From assembly GCA_023268955.1 (NCBI GenBank), contig JALRJW010000046.1, positions 1 through 12,528 of the forward strand: a stretch of 12,528 bases of DNA, in the 5' to 3' direction. Below, in pieces: positions 6,107 to 12,528 of the stretch. This DNA is from Aliarcobacter sp. GTDB lineage: Bacteria; Campylobacterota; Campylobacteria; Campylobacterales; Arcobacteraceae. Each line of letters opens with the position of its first letter. Positions within the stretch are counted from its first letter, which is position 1. The translations under genes and the position numbers were made by a program. The notes under the pieces were generated by a model. It was not told where the DNA came from. It saw only the letters and a list, made by a program, of their open reading frames with translations, and searched no databases.

Positions 6107-7351
6107 CTAAAATACTTCAAGTAATGCAATTAATTCTTCTTCAGTTTTTTCTGGAAGCAATATTTTTAATTTCTTTAACTTTTTTTCAATTTCAACATTG
6201 TTTTCTTGCTTAACTAAATTATCTAAAGCTTGAACAGCTCTTGTTGCTTGTTCTTTAGCTGTTGTTGAATATATTCTTTCTGTTGTTTGAACCGATTGAT
6301 GTCCTAACATAACAGATATATCTGCTATTGGTGTTCCATTTTGCAATAAAGTAGATGCTATCATGTGTCTTATATCATGAATTCTAATTCTTGGATAGCC
6401 TAAACCTTTTAAAAGACTGTAAAAATGTCTTCTTATAGTATTTTGGGCTAGATGAAATACTTTATCATCAGTACTTATTTTTCTTTGCTGTTGAACAACA
6501 GTCTTTAATTCTGGAGTTAAATCAAAAGTCAAAGATCGACTAATTTTTGATCTTTCTGCTGTGATTGTATATGTTGCACTAGTTATATTATCAAAAGTCA
6601 ACGATAATACTTCATTGATTCTTCTACCTTGTAATAAGAATAAGAAAACATTTTTAATCTCCAAGTGTTGATAATAAACTTCTCCGTTTATTATCATTTT
6701 GCTATATTCTCTCATGGCAGCAATAATTTTTTTAGTATCTTCTAATTCAAAATGATAATGTATTTTTTCAGCAATTGGTCTTTTTAATTTTTTCCAAGGA
6801 ATATTTGATTCATTATAAGTTAAAAAACTTCTTAGTGAACCTATTGCACCATTAACTGTATTTGGTTGAAAATCAGCACTCATTTTATTAACAAAAGTTT
6901 GTATATCTTTAATTGTTATATCTTCTATATATTTATCATGTAATTCAGTAGCTCTAACTAACAATGCATTTTTATTATTAGTAATTGTACTGGGTTTCCA
7001 ATTAGGCGTTTTATAATCAATATACTCATTAGCAAGTTCTAAAAAAGTTTTTTTATCTGCAGCTAATGAAAGTTGCTCAATTTTTTTCTTATTTCTTATT
7101 GTTCCATATTCTTTAATATCTTCTCTAAATTCATCTTTTAAAGATGAAACATATTCTAATGCTTTTACAAACGACTTGTTTTTCACTTCCACTATTTTTT
7201 TAGCTAATTTACCCTTTATTCTTGTTCTTATCTCAAACTTATAGTAATCAGCTGGTTTTACTTGTTTTGCGTCTGTAATAGCTTCTAAATTCGTATATAG
7301 GTATATACCTTTACAGTATTTATTTTTTATATCTAAACTTACAAATTTCAT
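6107..7351 (-). CDS. int: Tyrosine recombinase (phage/island-type integrase)
   Basis: This 414-residue protein is full length for an island integrase. Residues 1-90 are a lysine-rich N-terminal region that would bind arm-type sites; residues ~100-185 are the core-binding (SAM-like) domain (TFLELANEYIDY, TVNGAIGSLRSFLTY); residues ~200-375 are the catalytic domain. All catalytic residues are visible: Arg244 in GRRINE, Lys269 in the beta-hairpin ERSKISR, His325 and Arg328 in HDIRH, His351 in LGHQS and nucleophile Tyr361 in TERIYS. It catalyses site-specific integration and excision. AAGGAAAA precedes the ATG. Upstream lie three GTATAC-centred repeats and then the truncated comM start with a palindromic core site, so the gene sits at the element's right end next to its attachment site, the usual arrangement. 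Nothing suggests inactivation. Confidence 0.95.
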   Translation of the reverse strand: MKFVSLDIKNKYCKGIYLYTNLEAITDAKQVKPADYYKFEIRTRIKGKLAKKIVEVKNKSFVKALEYVSSLKDEFREDIKEYGTIRNKKKIEQLSLAADKKTFLELANEYIDYKTPNWKPSTITNNKNALLVRATELHDKYIEDITIKDIQTFVNKMSADFQPNTVNGAIGSLRSFLTYNESNIPWKKLKRPIAEKIHYHFELEDTKKIIAAMREYSKMIINGEVYYQHLEIKNVFLFLLQGRRINEVLSLTFDNITSATYTITAERSKISRSLTFDLTPELKTVVQQQRKISTDDKVFHLAQNTIRRHFYSLLKGLGYPRIRIHDIRHMIASTLLQNGTPIADISVMLGHQSVQTTERIYSTTAKEQATRAVQALDNLVKQENNVEIEKKLKKLKILLPEKTEEELIALLEVF

Positions 7352-7362
7352 TAATTTTCCTT

Positions 7363-7398
7363 AGTATACTTTTTGAGTATACTTTTAGTATACTTTTG
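7363..7398. repeat. Three tandem AGTATACTTTT repeats upstream of int
   Basis: AGTATACT followed by a T-run occurs at 7363-7375, 7376-7386 and 7387-7398, steps of 13 and 11 bases. A weaker TGTATTTACTT follows at 7399. They lie between the candidate int -10 boxes and the int start codon. Arm-type integrase sites or an operator for int are the likely roles. They share the GTATAC core with the palindromes before the HUH gene. Confidence 0.6.
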
Positions 7399-7416
7399 TG
7401 TATTTACTTGTAGAAA

Positions 7417-7432
7417 ATTATAATAAATTATA
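7417..7432 (-). promoter_or_regulatory. Candidate int promoter (two TATAAT boxes)
   Basis: TATAAT occurs on the minus strand at 7427-7432 and at 7417-7422. Either would give a leader of about 60 bases that contains the AGTATACT repeats, so a protein bound there could repress int. No -35 match is seen. Confidence 0.4.
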
Positions 7433-7498
7433 GTTTACTTTATACTTACTAAATACCTTTAAATAGTAGTTATATAGAAAGATGTAGATTAATATAGA

Positions 7499-7588
7499 TT
7501 ATTTAGTAATACATTTTGTAAATGTTGACTCAACATTTACGCTTATTGCTTCAATTTCATCTAAAGTTGCTGATTTTATAATTTTCAT
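7499..7588 (-). pseudogene. comM: 5' fragment of comM/yifB cut by the element
   Basis: An ATG at 7588-7586, with AAGGTG in front, opens a 29-codon frame ending in TAA at 7499-7501. Residues 1-25 match what I recall of the N-terminus of the YifB/ComM Mg-chelatase-like AAA+ family in Campylobacterota: MKIIKSATL and then VNVESTFTK, where the family continues with a Gly-Leu-Pro segment and IVG. Here the frame departs right after Lys25 and stops four residues later. Intact ComM is about 500 residues and acts as a hexameric branch-migration helicase in natural transformation in other bacteria. Position agrees: tig-clpP-def-comM is the order in H. pylori (HP0795 to HP0792). The rest of the gene should lie beyond the element's other end, outside the window. 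The match is from memory of a short segment. Confidence 0.75.
7518..7540. other. Probable attachment (core) site in comM, 23-bp palindrome
   Basis: GTAAATGTTGA (7518-7528) and its exact reverse complement (7530-7540) flank a single C. Read on the minus strand it encodes comM residues 17-24 (VNVESTFT). Tyrosine recombinases use inverted core arms around a 6-8-base crossover; here 8-base arms GTAAATGT/ACATTTAC around seven bases would fit. Homology to comM ends within about five bases of it. The partner copy at the left end is outside the window. Confidence 0.65.
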
Positions 7589-7634
7589 TTTTCACCTTTT
7601 TATTTTAATATATTTAAAAACATACACATAATAA

Positions 7635-7648
7635 ATTATATTATTATA
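7635..7648 (-). promoter_or_regulatory. Candidate comM promoter
   Basis: Two overlapping minus-strand TATAAT boxes (7643-7648 and 7635-7640) lie 47-60 bases before the comM start, in the gap shared with the divergent plus-strand gene. The separate promoter fits comM being split from the def operon here. Confidence 0.35.
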
Positions 7649-7683
7649 AAAAAGATAAAAATACTCTTTTAAATAGTTTTATG

Positions 7684-7689
7684 TATAAT
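7684..7689 (+). promoter_or_regulatory. -10 box of the zinc-ribbon membrane protein gene
   Basis: TATAAT, preceded by ATG, lies 24 bases before the ATG at 7714. The ribosome binding site AAAGGA is at 7703-7708. Confidence 0.5.
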
Positions 7690-7713
7690 ACAAAAAATTT
7701 TTAAAGGAATTTT

Positions 7714-8094
7714 ATGCAAGAAAAAACTTCATGTGTCGTTTGTGGACATGAAATATTAGCTAGAGTTGGAACAAACTGTCCTAACTGTGGTCATACTATT
7801 AGTTTTTATGAAGGAAATGAAAAGAAGAAAGAGTTTTCTAAGTACTTTGCAATGTCTATTATTCTTCCATTTTTATCTTTTGTTGCAATTATCATGACTT
7901 CAGAATCTTTAATCCCTAGTATCATAGCTTCATTTATAGCTTTATATTTTGCTTATGTAGTTTGTCCATTAAGAAAAATCAAACTATTTTCAACAACTTA
8001 TGAAAAAATATTTTTTTGGGTAATTTGGGGAATGTTTACAGGATTACTTATAACGTTAGAATTTAATATTTATGGAAATTTACTAGCTAAATAA
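7714..8094 (+). CDS. Small zinc-ribbon inner-membrane protein, unknown function
   Basis: This 126-residue protein starts with a zinc ribbon formed by two CxxC pairs, Cys7/Cys10 (CVVCGHE) and Cys22/Cys25 (CPNCGH). A charged linker (EGNEKKKEF, 33-41) is followed by three predicted membrane helices at about 44-62, 66-84 and 98-117. The arrangement is common to many uncharacterised bacterial 'zinc-ribbon domain-containing' membrane proteins and gives no specific function. It has its own promoter and AAAGGA site, is the only plus-strand gene in the window, and converges on def with a shared terminator. It sits between def and comM, genes adjacent in relatives such as H. pylori, so it may be a lineage-specific insertion. 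It lies outside the element as delimited here. Confidence 0.8.
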   Translation: MQEKTSCVVCGHEILARVGTNCPNCGHTISFYEGNEKKKEFSKYFAMSIILPFLSFVAIIMTSESLIPSIIASFIALYFAYVVCPLRKIKLFSTTYEKIFFWVIWGMFTGLLITLEFNIYGNLLAK

Positions 8095-8095
8095 T

Positions 8096-8130
8096 AAAAA
8101 TTAGGAAGAGTTTTCCTAGTTTTTATTTTT
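8096..8130. terminator. Bidirectional terminator between the membrane protein gene and def
   Basis: Arms 8096-8107 and 8113-8124 pair over 12 positions with one G-U-type mismatch around a five-base loop (core TAGGAA/TTCCTA). Both sides carry A/T tracts: TTTTTATTTTT to the right on the plus strand and TTTTTATTATTT on the minus strand. The def stop codon (8116-8118) lies inside the stem. Confidence 0.8.
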
Positions 8131-8631
8131 GTGGTTTTTTTTCCACTCTTTTTCAAATTTCTTTCTTTTAATAATTGAAAGATTTTCAATAAACAGATGA
8201 CCTGTTAAATGTTCCATTTCATGTTGCCACGCAACAGATAAGAAACCTTCGCATTCCATAGTTTGTTTTTCACCAAATCTATTGAAATACTCAACTACAA
8301 TATGATTTGCTCTTGTGATATCTTCAGAAAATCCAGGAACACTTAAACAACCTTCAGTGAATACTTGTTCTCCATCTTTATGGGTAATCACAGGATTTAT
8401 TGCTTCTATTAAATCTTCTTTATCTTGAACATCTTCTTCATTTGGTAAGTTGATTATCAAAATATTTAAAGGAATAGCAACTTGAATAGCAGCAAGACCA
8501 ACACCATTGTGATCTAGCATAGTTTCATACATATCATCTAAAAGAGTGTGAAGTTCTTCATTGAACTCCACAACATCTTCAGATTTTGTTCGTAGTAGTT
8601 TGTTTGGATAAGTTATTACTTCTCTAATCAT
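8116..8631 (-). CDS. def: Peptide deformylase
   Basis: This 171-residue enzyme removes the N-terminal formyl group from nascent proteins. All three family motifs are present: GVGLAAIQ (43-50), EGCLS (93-97) with metal ligand Cys95, and QHEMEHLTG (136-144) with ligands His137 and His141 and catalytic Glu138. The length is normal. The start is 11 bases after the clpP stop and lacks a strong Shine-Dalgarno sequence, so translation may depend on coupling to clpP. The C-terminus is a lysine-rich tail. It is the last gene of the tig-clpP-def operon, which groups proteins acting on new polypeptides at the ribosome and in quality control, and its stop lies in the terminator stem. Confidence 0.97.
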   Translation of the reverse strand: MIREVITYPNKLLRTKSEDVVEFNEELHTLLDDMYETMLDHNGVGLAAIQVAIPLNILIINLPNEEDVQDKEDLIEAINPVITHKDGEQVFTEGCLSVPGFSEDITRANHIVVEYFNRFGEKQTMECEGFLSVAWQHEMEHLTGHLFIENLSIIKRKKFEKEWKKNHKNKN

Positions 8632-8642
8632 AGTCTTAACTT

Positions 8643-9227
8643 TTATTTGTGTTTTTCAATCACTTTATCAATAAGTCCATACTCACAAGCTTCAGCAGCA
8701 CTCATAAAGTTATCTCTATCAGTATCTCTTTCAATAACTGACATTTCTTGACCTGTTTGCTCAGCTAAAATAGAGTTTAAAGAATCTTTCATTCTTTGAA
8801 TCTCTTTTGCTTGAATCTGAATATCAGTAGCTTGACCTTGAGCTCCACCTAATGGTTGGTGTATCATAATTCTAGAATTTGGTAAAGAGTATCTTTTACC
8901 TTTTGTTCCAGAACTTAATAAAAATGCTCCCATAGATGCAGCTTGACCAATACAAATAGTACATACATCAGGTTTGATATAGTTCATAGTATCATAAATA
9001 GACATACCACTTGTAATAACTCCACCTGGAGAGTTAATGTATAAATAGATATCTTTTTCTGGGTCTTCTGCTTCTAAGAAAAGCAATTGAGCCACTACAG
9101 TTGAAGCAACAGCATCATTTATTTCACCACTTAACATGATGATTCTATCTTTAAGAAGTCTTGAATAAATATCGTAACTTCTTTCACCTCTACCGCTTTT
9201 TTCAACTACATATGGAATATAACTCAT
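8643..9227 (-). CDS. clpP: ATP-dependent Clp protease proteolytic subunit
   Basis: This 194-residue serine peptidase forms the two-ring, 14-subunit chamber that degrades proteins delivered by ClpX or ClpA in the cytoplasm. The catalytic triad is Ser98 in GQAASMGAF, His123 in MIHQPLGG and Asp172 in DTDRDNF. The oxyanion-region SPGGV (66-70) and the interface sequence YLYIN are conserved. The N-terminus SYIPYVVEKSGRGERSYDIYSRLLKDR matches the start of the mature chain of E. coli ClpP with only a very short leader. AGGAAA precedes the ATG. It lies 13 bases after tig and 11 bases before def, clearly co-transcribed. Confidence 0.98.
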   Translation of the reverse strand: MSYIPYVVEKSGRGERSYDIYSRLLKDRIIMLSGEINDAVASTVVAQLLFLEAEDPEKDIYLYINSPGGVITSGMSIYDTMNYIKPDVCTICIGQAASMGAFLLSSGTKGKRYSLPNSRIMIHQPLGGAQGQATDIQIQAKEIQRMKDSLNSILAEQTGQEMSVIERDTDRDNFMSAAEACEYGLIDKVIEKHK

Positions 9228-9240
9228 AATGGTTTCCTAA

Positions 9241-10542
9241 TTATTTCCCTGATTTTTCATCAAAGATTTTAGTCATAACTTTGTCTTCAATCATAGACAT
9301 TTTAATTGCTGGTAAATATCCTGCTTGCTCATATTGTTTGATCATTTCTTGAGGATTTTGTCCCATTTGCATTGCTTCAAAGTATAAAATTTGAGTAACT
9401 TCTTGATCAGTTACAGATACTTCTTCAGCTTTTGCTAATGCATCAACAATAAATGTAGCTTTTACAGAAGTTTCAGCATCACCTTTAACTTCATCTCTTA
9501 AAGATTCAATTTTAGTTGCATCTTCTTGTAACTCTTTGATTTCATCTTGAGTCATAGTTCTTACTTTTTGATTTAATGCTTGGTTAATTTCTTGCTCTAC
9601 AACAGATTGTGGTAATGCAAAGTTAACGTTAGCTAATAAAGCCTCAACAAATGCTGGTTTTAACTCTTCTCTATAGTAAGAGAATTTAGCTTCATTTTCA
9701 ATTTGCTCAACAATTTTAGCTTTTAAAGTTAATAAAGTTGCATCTTTTTCATTTGGCATTACTTTTTGTGCGAATTCATCATTTAATTCAGCAGGAACTT
9801 TCTCTTGAATTTCATGTAAAGTTACTTTAAATACAGATTCTTTACCTTTTAAGTTTTCAGCTTGGTACTCTTCAGGGAAAGTAACAGTAATATCTTTTTG
9901 CTCTTCGTATTTCATACCAATAATTTGATCTTCAAATCCTGGAATAAATGATCCTGAACCAATTTCTAATGTATATTTTTCAGCTTTTCCACCGTCAAAT
10001 GCTACACCATCAACGAAACCTTCAAAATCAATAACAGCGAAGTCACCCTCTTTTACTGCTCTTTTTCTTTTAATTTTTTCTAATGGTGCTTGAGATTTAG
10101 CGATATCTTCTAATCTTTTGTTAACTTCTGCTTCATCAGCAGCTTTTACTTCTACAGTTGGAACTAAAGATTTATAATCACCTAAATCAATAGCTGGTTT
10201 AGTTGAAAGTTTGATTTCAATATCAACATTTCCATCTTCTTTTTTGTCAAATTTAGTAATAGTTGGCTCACCAATTAAATCTTCATTTTTGATTCCTAAA
10301 GATTCTAAACCTTTATTCATAGCTTCTCTTAAAGCTTCACCTTCTGCATCTTGTGTTAATTTATCAGCATATCTTTGTTTTACAACAGAAACAGGAACTT
10401 TTCCTTTTCTAAAACCTTGAACATCCATAGTTTTAGCTGCTTGTTTAGCAATTTTGTCTAAGTTTGCTTCAATAGCTTCTTTTGTAAGTGTTGCAGTAAT
10501 TTCTGCGTTTGCTTCATCAACTCTGTTTGCGTTAAATTCCAT
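9241..10542 (-). CDS. tig: Trigger factor, ribosome-associated chaperone
   Basis: This 433-residue protein binds at the ribosome exit tunnel and shields nascent chains. Domains are in the standard order. The N-terminal ribosome-binding domain (about 1-115) has the signature GFRKGKVP (43-50). The FKBP-type peptidyl-prolyl isomerase domain (about 160-250) includes VIDFEGFVDGVAFDGG and IPGFEDQIIGM. The helical C-terminal chaperone domain runs to the end. The length is typical. The start follows GGAG at eight bases, and a TATAAT box is upstream. It is first in the tig-clpP-def operon. The base composition is visibly less AT-rich than in the element. Confidence 0.98.
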   Translation of the reverse strand: MEFNANRVDEANAEITATLTKEAIEANLDKIAKQAAKTMDVQGFRKGKVPVSVVKQRYADKLTQDAEGEALREAMNKGLESLGIKNEDLIGEPTITKFDKKEDGNVDIEIKLSTKPAIDLGDYKSLVPTVEVKAADEAEVNKRLEDIAKSQAPLEKIKRKRAVKEGDFAVIDFEGFVDGVAFDGGKAEKYTLEIGSGSFIPGFEDQIIGMKYEEQKDITVTFPEEYQAENLKGKESVFKVTLHEIQEKVPAELNDEFAQKVMPNEKDATLLTLKAKIVEQIENEAKFSYYREELKPAFVEALLANVNFALPQSVVEQEINQALNQKVRTMTQDEIKELQEDATKIESLRDEVKGDAETSVKATFIVDALAKAEEVSVTDQEVTQILYFEAMQMGQNPQEMIKQYEQAGYLPAIKMSMIEDKVMTKIFDEKSGK

Positions 10543-10575
10543 TAAGTCTACTCCGAATTTTTAAATTTATCGCTG

Positions 10576-10581
10576 ATTATA
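10576..10581 (-). promoter_or_regulatory. -10 box of the tig-clpP-def operon
   Basis: TATAAT on the minus strand lies 33 bases before the tig ATG, in the gap after the PPK2 gene. No -35 hexamer is seen at the usual distance. Confidence 0.5.
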
Positions 10582-10646
10582 TCTAAAAGTTATTGAAACA
10601 TATTTTAAAAGGATTTTTGGGTGATTTTTTAGTAGTTGTTGAAGTT

Positions 10647-10675
10647 AAGATTACTAAGAAATTCTTAGTAATCTT
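10647..10675 (-). other. Long perfect hairpin at the end of the PPK2 gene
   Basis: AAGATTACTAAGAA (10647-10660) and its exact reverse complement (10662-10675) flank one A. The PPK2 stop codon (10665-10667) is inside the structure. Neither strand has a T-tract directly after it, so it is a terminator only in a loose sense; 3'-end protection of the mRNA is the alternative. Confidence 0.55.
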
Positions 10676-11795
10676 GAGATTTTCTCATTTGAAGAAGTTC
10701 TCTTTGAACAGAGATATTTACATCTTCATTAGGTTCAAAATTCAATGAATAATTTCTTCCGTCATAATCAACAGAATTTAAGATGATTTTCATAGCTTCA
10801 AGTCTAGCTAAATGCTTATTATCACTTCTTACAACATACCAAGGAGCTGATCTTGAGTTTGTTCTTCTAAGCATTTCATATTTTTTTTCAGAGAATTCAT
10901 CCCATAAATCTTGAGCTTGCATATCAACTTCAGAAAATTTCCATTGTCTTAATGGATCATTTATTCTTCTATCAAATCTTCTTTTTTGTTCTTCTTTAGA
11001 AACAGAGAAATAAAGTTTAATCAAAATCATTCCTTGTCTTACTAAATCTTGCTCAAAATTCACGATATCTTCCATGAAAATTTCATACTGTTCTGGTGTA
11101 CAAAAACCAAATACAGGCTCAACCATAGCTCTGTTATACCAAGATCTATCAAATAGAACCATCTCTCCACCTGTTGGGAAATGAGTAATATATCTTTGTA
11201 AAAACCATTGATTTTTTTGTGTTTCAGTTGGTTTACCTAAAGCAACAACTCTGTAGTGTTTATTATTCATATATCTAGTGATTCTTCTAATAGCACCACC
11301 TTTACCTGAAGCATCTCTTCCTTCAAATAAAATAATCATTCTTTTATTTTCAGTTTCAAGCCAGTTTTGCAACTTAATAAGCTCAATTTGATACTTTTTA
11401 AGCTCTTCTAAATCATAGATCTTTTGAATTCCATCATTTAAAGTTTCAGGATTTAACTTCGTAAAATCACCTAAAATAGATTTTAATTGTTCATTTTCTT
11501 GTTTTAATTTATCAAATTCAGAATTTAATTCTTCATTTACATTTTCTAACTTTTCTATTTTTTTATCCTCAACTTTTACTTCAAACTGCTCAATAATAGA
11601 ATTTTTGTATTCCTCAAGTAAGTCATACGCACCTTTTCTAGTTAATTCATCTTTTTTTGAATAACCTAAAACTTTTACGTATCTTTTTTTGTTGTACTGA
11701 AATCTTGCAATGAATTTTCTTCCATTTTCAGGATGATTTTCCTTTGAAATATATAGTCCATTATAACTTGTTTTTTCGAAATCGTTTAAATTCAT
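10665..11795 (-). CDS. PPK2-family polyphosphate kinase with extra N-terminal domain
   Basis: PPK2 enzymes transfer phosphate between polyphosphate and nucleotides. The kinase core occupies about 135-345: LQNWLETENKRMIILFEGRDASGKGGAIRR contains the Walker A loop (157-167), QRY (200-202) follows, Walker B is LFDRSWYNRA (214-223), and the lid includes KRRFDRRINDPLRQWK. The substrate class (mono- or diphosphate) cannot be decided by eye. The first ~70 residues are an added domain (GLYISKEN, RKFIARFQYNKKRYVKVLGYSKKD, GAYDLLEEYK) resembling the arm-site DNA-binding domain of integrases. A predicted coiled coil follows (about 73-110). The gene starts three bases after the stop of another PPK2 gene, and its AGGA overlaps that stop, so the two are translationally coupled and probably act together. 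Confidence 0.9.
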   Translation of the reverse strand: MNLNDFEKTSYNGLYISKENHPENGRKFIARFQYNKKRYVKVLGYSKKDELTRKGAYDLLEEYKNSIIEQFEVKVEDKKIEKLENVNEELNSEFDKLKQENEQLKSILGDFTKLNPETLNDGIQKIYDLEELKKYQIELIKLQNWLETENKRMIILFEGRDASGKGGAIRRITRYMNNKHYRVVALGKPTETQKNQWFLQRYITHFPTGGEMVLFDRSWYNRAMVEPVFGFCTPEQYEIFMEDIVNFEQDLVRQGMILIKLYFSVSKEEQKRRFDRRINDPLRQWKFSEVDMQAQDLWDEFSEKKYEMLRRTNSRSAPWYVVRSDNKHLARLEAMKIILNSVDYDGRNYSLNFEPNEDVNISVQRELLQMRKSQDY

Positions 11796-11798
11796 ATC

Positions 11799-12527
11799 CT
11801 ATTGAACCTTTGCAAATTTATTTTCTTTTTCCATTATTTCAATCTCTTTTGTTCCATCGATTAAAACATTATCATCTATATTAAACAATTCATTTTTATT
11901 GTTTTTATCTTTATAGCTAATGTTTTTTAAAATATGTTTAATACAATTTAATCTTGCTTTCTTTTTATCATCACTTCTAATGATAGTCCAAGGGGCAATT
12001 TCTGTATTAGAAGACATTAACATTGAAAATTTTGCTACAGTATATTTATCCCAAAGTTGTTGTGATTCTTTATCAACTGGAGATAACTTATACTGTTTTA
12101 ATGGATCTGTTTCTCTTTTTTTAAATCTTCTTGCTTGCTCTTTTTTTGAAACAGAAAAATAAAATTTAAATAGTATTATTCCAGATTTTACAAGCATTTT
12201 TTCAAACTCTGGAACTTCCCTTAAAAATTCATGGTGTTCTTCTGTTGAACAAAATCCCATTACAGGTTCAACACCAGCTCTGTTATACCATGATCTATCA
12301 AATAATACTATTTCCCCAGCACTTGGTAAATGCTTTGTATATCTTTGAAAATACCATTGAGTTTTTTGGATATCACTAGGCTTTTCCAATGCAACTACTC
12401 TTGCACCCCTTGGATTTAGATGCTCGGTAATTCTTTTAATAGTTCCACCTTTTCCAGCAGCATCCCTACCCTCAAAAATCATTAATATTTTTAGACCATG
12501 TTCTTTTACATAGTTTTGAAGTTTTAA
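11799..12527 (-). CDS. PPK2-family polyphosphate kinase, 5' end outside window
   Basis: The open frame continues to the window edge: upstream of the internal methionine at 12482 it still reads LKLQNYVKEHGLKIL, matching PPK2 N-terminal core sequence, so the true start is further right. The visible 242 residues contain the Walker A loop FEGRDAAGKGG, QRY, the Walker B segment LFDRSWYNRAGVEPV and the lid with KRETDPLKQYK. It ends with a lysine- and glutamate-rich tail. It is a tandem paralogue of the next gene, which has the same kinase core but the extra N-terminal domain, so a duplication is likely. Whether this copy also has an N-terminal extension cannot be seen. Confidence 0.92.
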   Translation of the reverse strand, partial: LKLQNYVKEHGLKILMIFEGRDAAGKGGTIKRITEHLNPRGARVVALEKPSDIQKTQWYFQRYTKHLPSAGEIVLFDRSWYNRAGVEPVMGFCSTEEHHEFLREVPEFEKMLVKSGIILFKFYFSVSKKEQARRFKKRETDPLKQYKLSPVDKESQQLWDKYTVAKFSMLMSSNTEIAPWTIIRSDDKKKARLNCIKHILKNISYKDKNNKNELFNIDDNVLIDGTKEIEIMEKENKFAKVQ

Positions 12528-12528
12528 A

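Larger units (their letters stand above)
1..7540. mobile_element. Integrated element in comM (left end outside window)
   Basis: All genes from the window's left edge to the integrase run on the minus strand, are more AT-rich than the tig-clpP-def block, and encode element functions: tyrosine integrase, excisionase-like HTH protein, HUH replication protein, SF1 helicase, an RNase H-like protein and an SF3-like protein. The right boundary is placed at a palindrome inside a truncated comM start (7518-7540), where the comM reading frame ends. The left boundary, and the rest of comM, must lie beyond position 1. No virion, relaxase or type IV secretion gene is visible, so the type of element (satellite, filamentous-phage relative or integrative plasmid) is inference. 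Confidence 0.8.

Noticed and set aside
7485..7501. TAGATTA direct repeat ten bases apart as target-site duplication
   Set aside because: Both copies are on the element side of the junction, and tyrosine integrases do not make such duplications.
10211..10420. Plus-strand open frame inside tig
   Set aside because: Antisense to a clear trigger factor domain; a by-product of its codon use.
11920..12162. Plus-strand open frame inside the first PPK2 gene
   Set aside because: Antisense to conserved PPK2 lid sequence, no independent support.
11799..12482. Starting the first PPK2 gene at the methionine at 12482
   Set aside because: The frame is open upstream to the window edge with typical PPK2 sequence, so that methionine is internal.

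Overview
The window looks like a piece of a low-GC Campylobacterota (Arcobacter-like) chromosome. The gene order tig-clpP-def next to a comM/yifB start is the order I recall from Helicobacter pylori and relatives. All but one of the genes read on the minus strand. No RNA polymerase, rRNA or tRNA gene is present, so placement below phylum level is inference.

Right half (about 7590-12528, core chromosome): two tandem PPK2-family polyphosphate kinase genes, the upstream one cut by the window edge. They are followed by the proteostasis operon tig-clpP-def (trigger factor, ClpP peptidase, peptide deformylase). A convergent plus-strand gene for a small zinc-ribbon membrane protein shares a bidirectional terminator with def. 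Divergent from that gene is the ribosome binding site and first ~25 codons of comM/yifB, after which the reading frame departs from the family and stops.

Left half (1 to about 7540, visibly more AT-rich): a mobile element that appears to have integrated into the 5' end of comM. The probable crossover site is a 23-bp perfect palindrome formed by the comM codons themselves. Reading leftward from this junction come: a complete tyrosine integrase preceded by three GTATAC-centred repeats; a 650-residue protein resembling an SF3/primase-type helicase with degenerate ATPase motifs; a non-coding stretch with about ten TGARAA-type repeats spaced one helical turn apart and a plus-strand intrinsic terminator; an unknown 130-residue protein; a small excisionase/AlpA-like DNA-binding protein; an origin-like intergenic region with palindromic repeats and a strong hairpin; an inovirus Gp2 (YagK/YfjJ)-like HUH replication protein; an RNase HI-fold protein that has lost most catalytic acidic residues; and a RecD-like SF1 helicase running off the left edge.

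The gene set (integrase, excisionase-like HTH, HUH initiator, helicase, primase/helicase-like protein) suggests an element that excises and replicates, like a phage satellite, integrated filamentous-phage relative or integrative plasmid. No capsid, secretion or conjugation gene is visible, and the left boundary lies outside the window.
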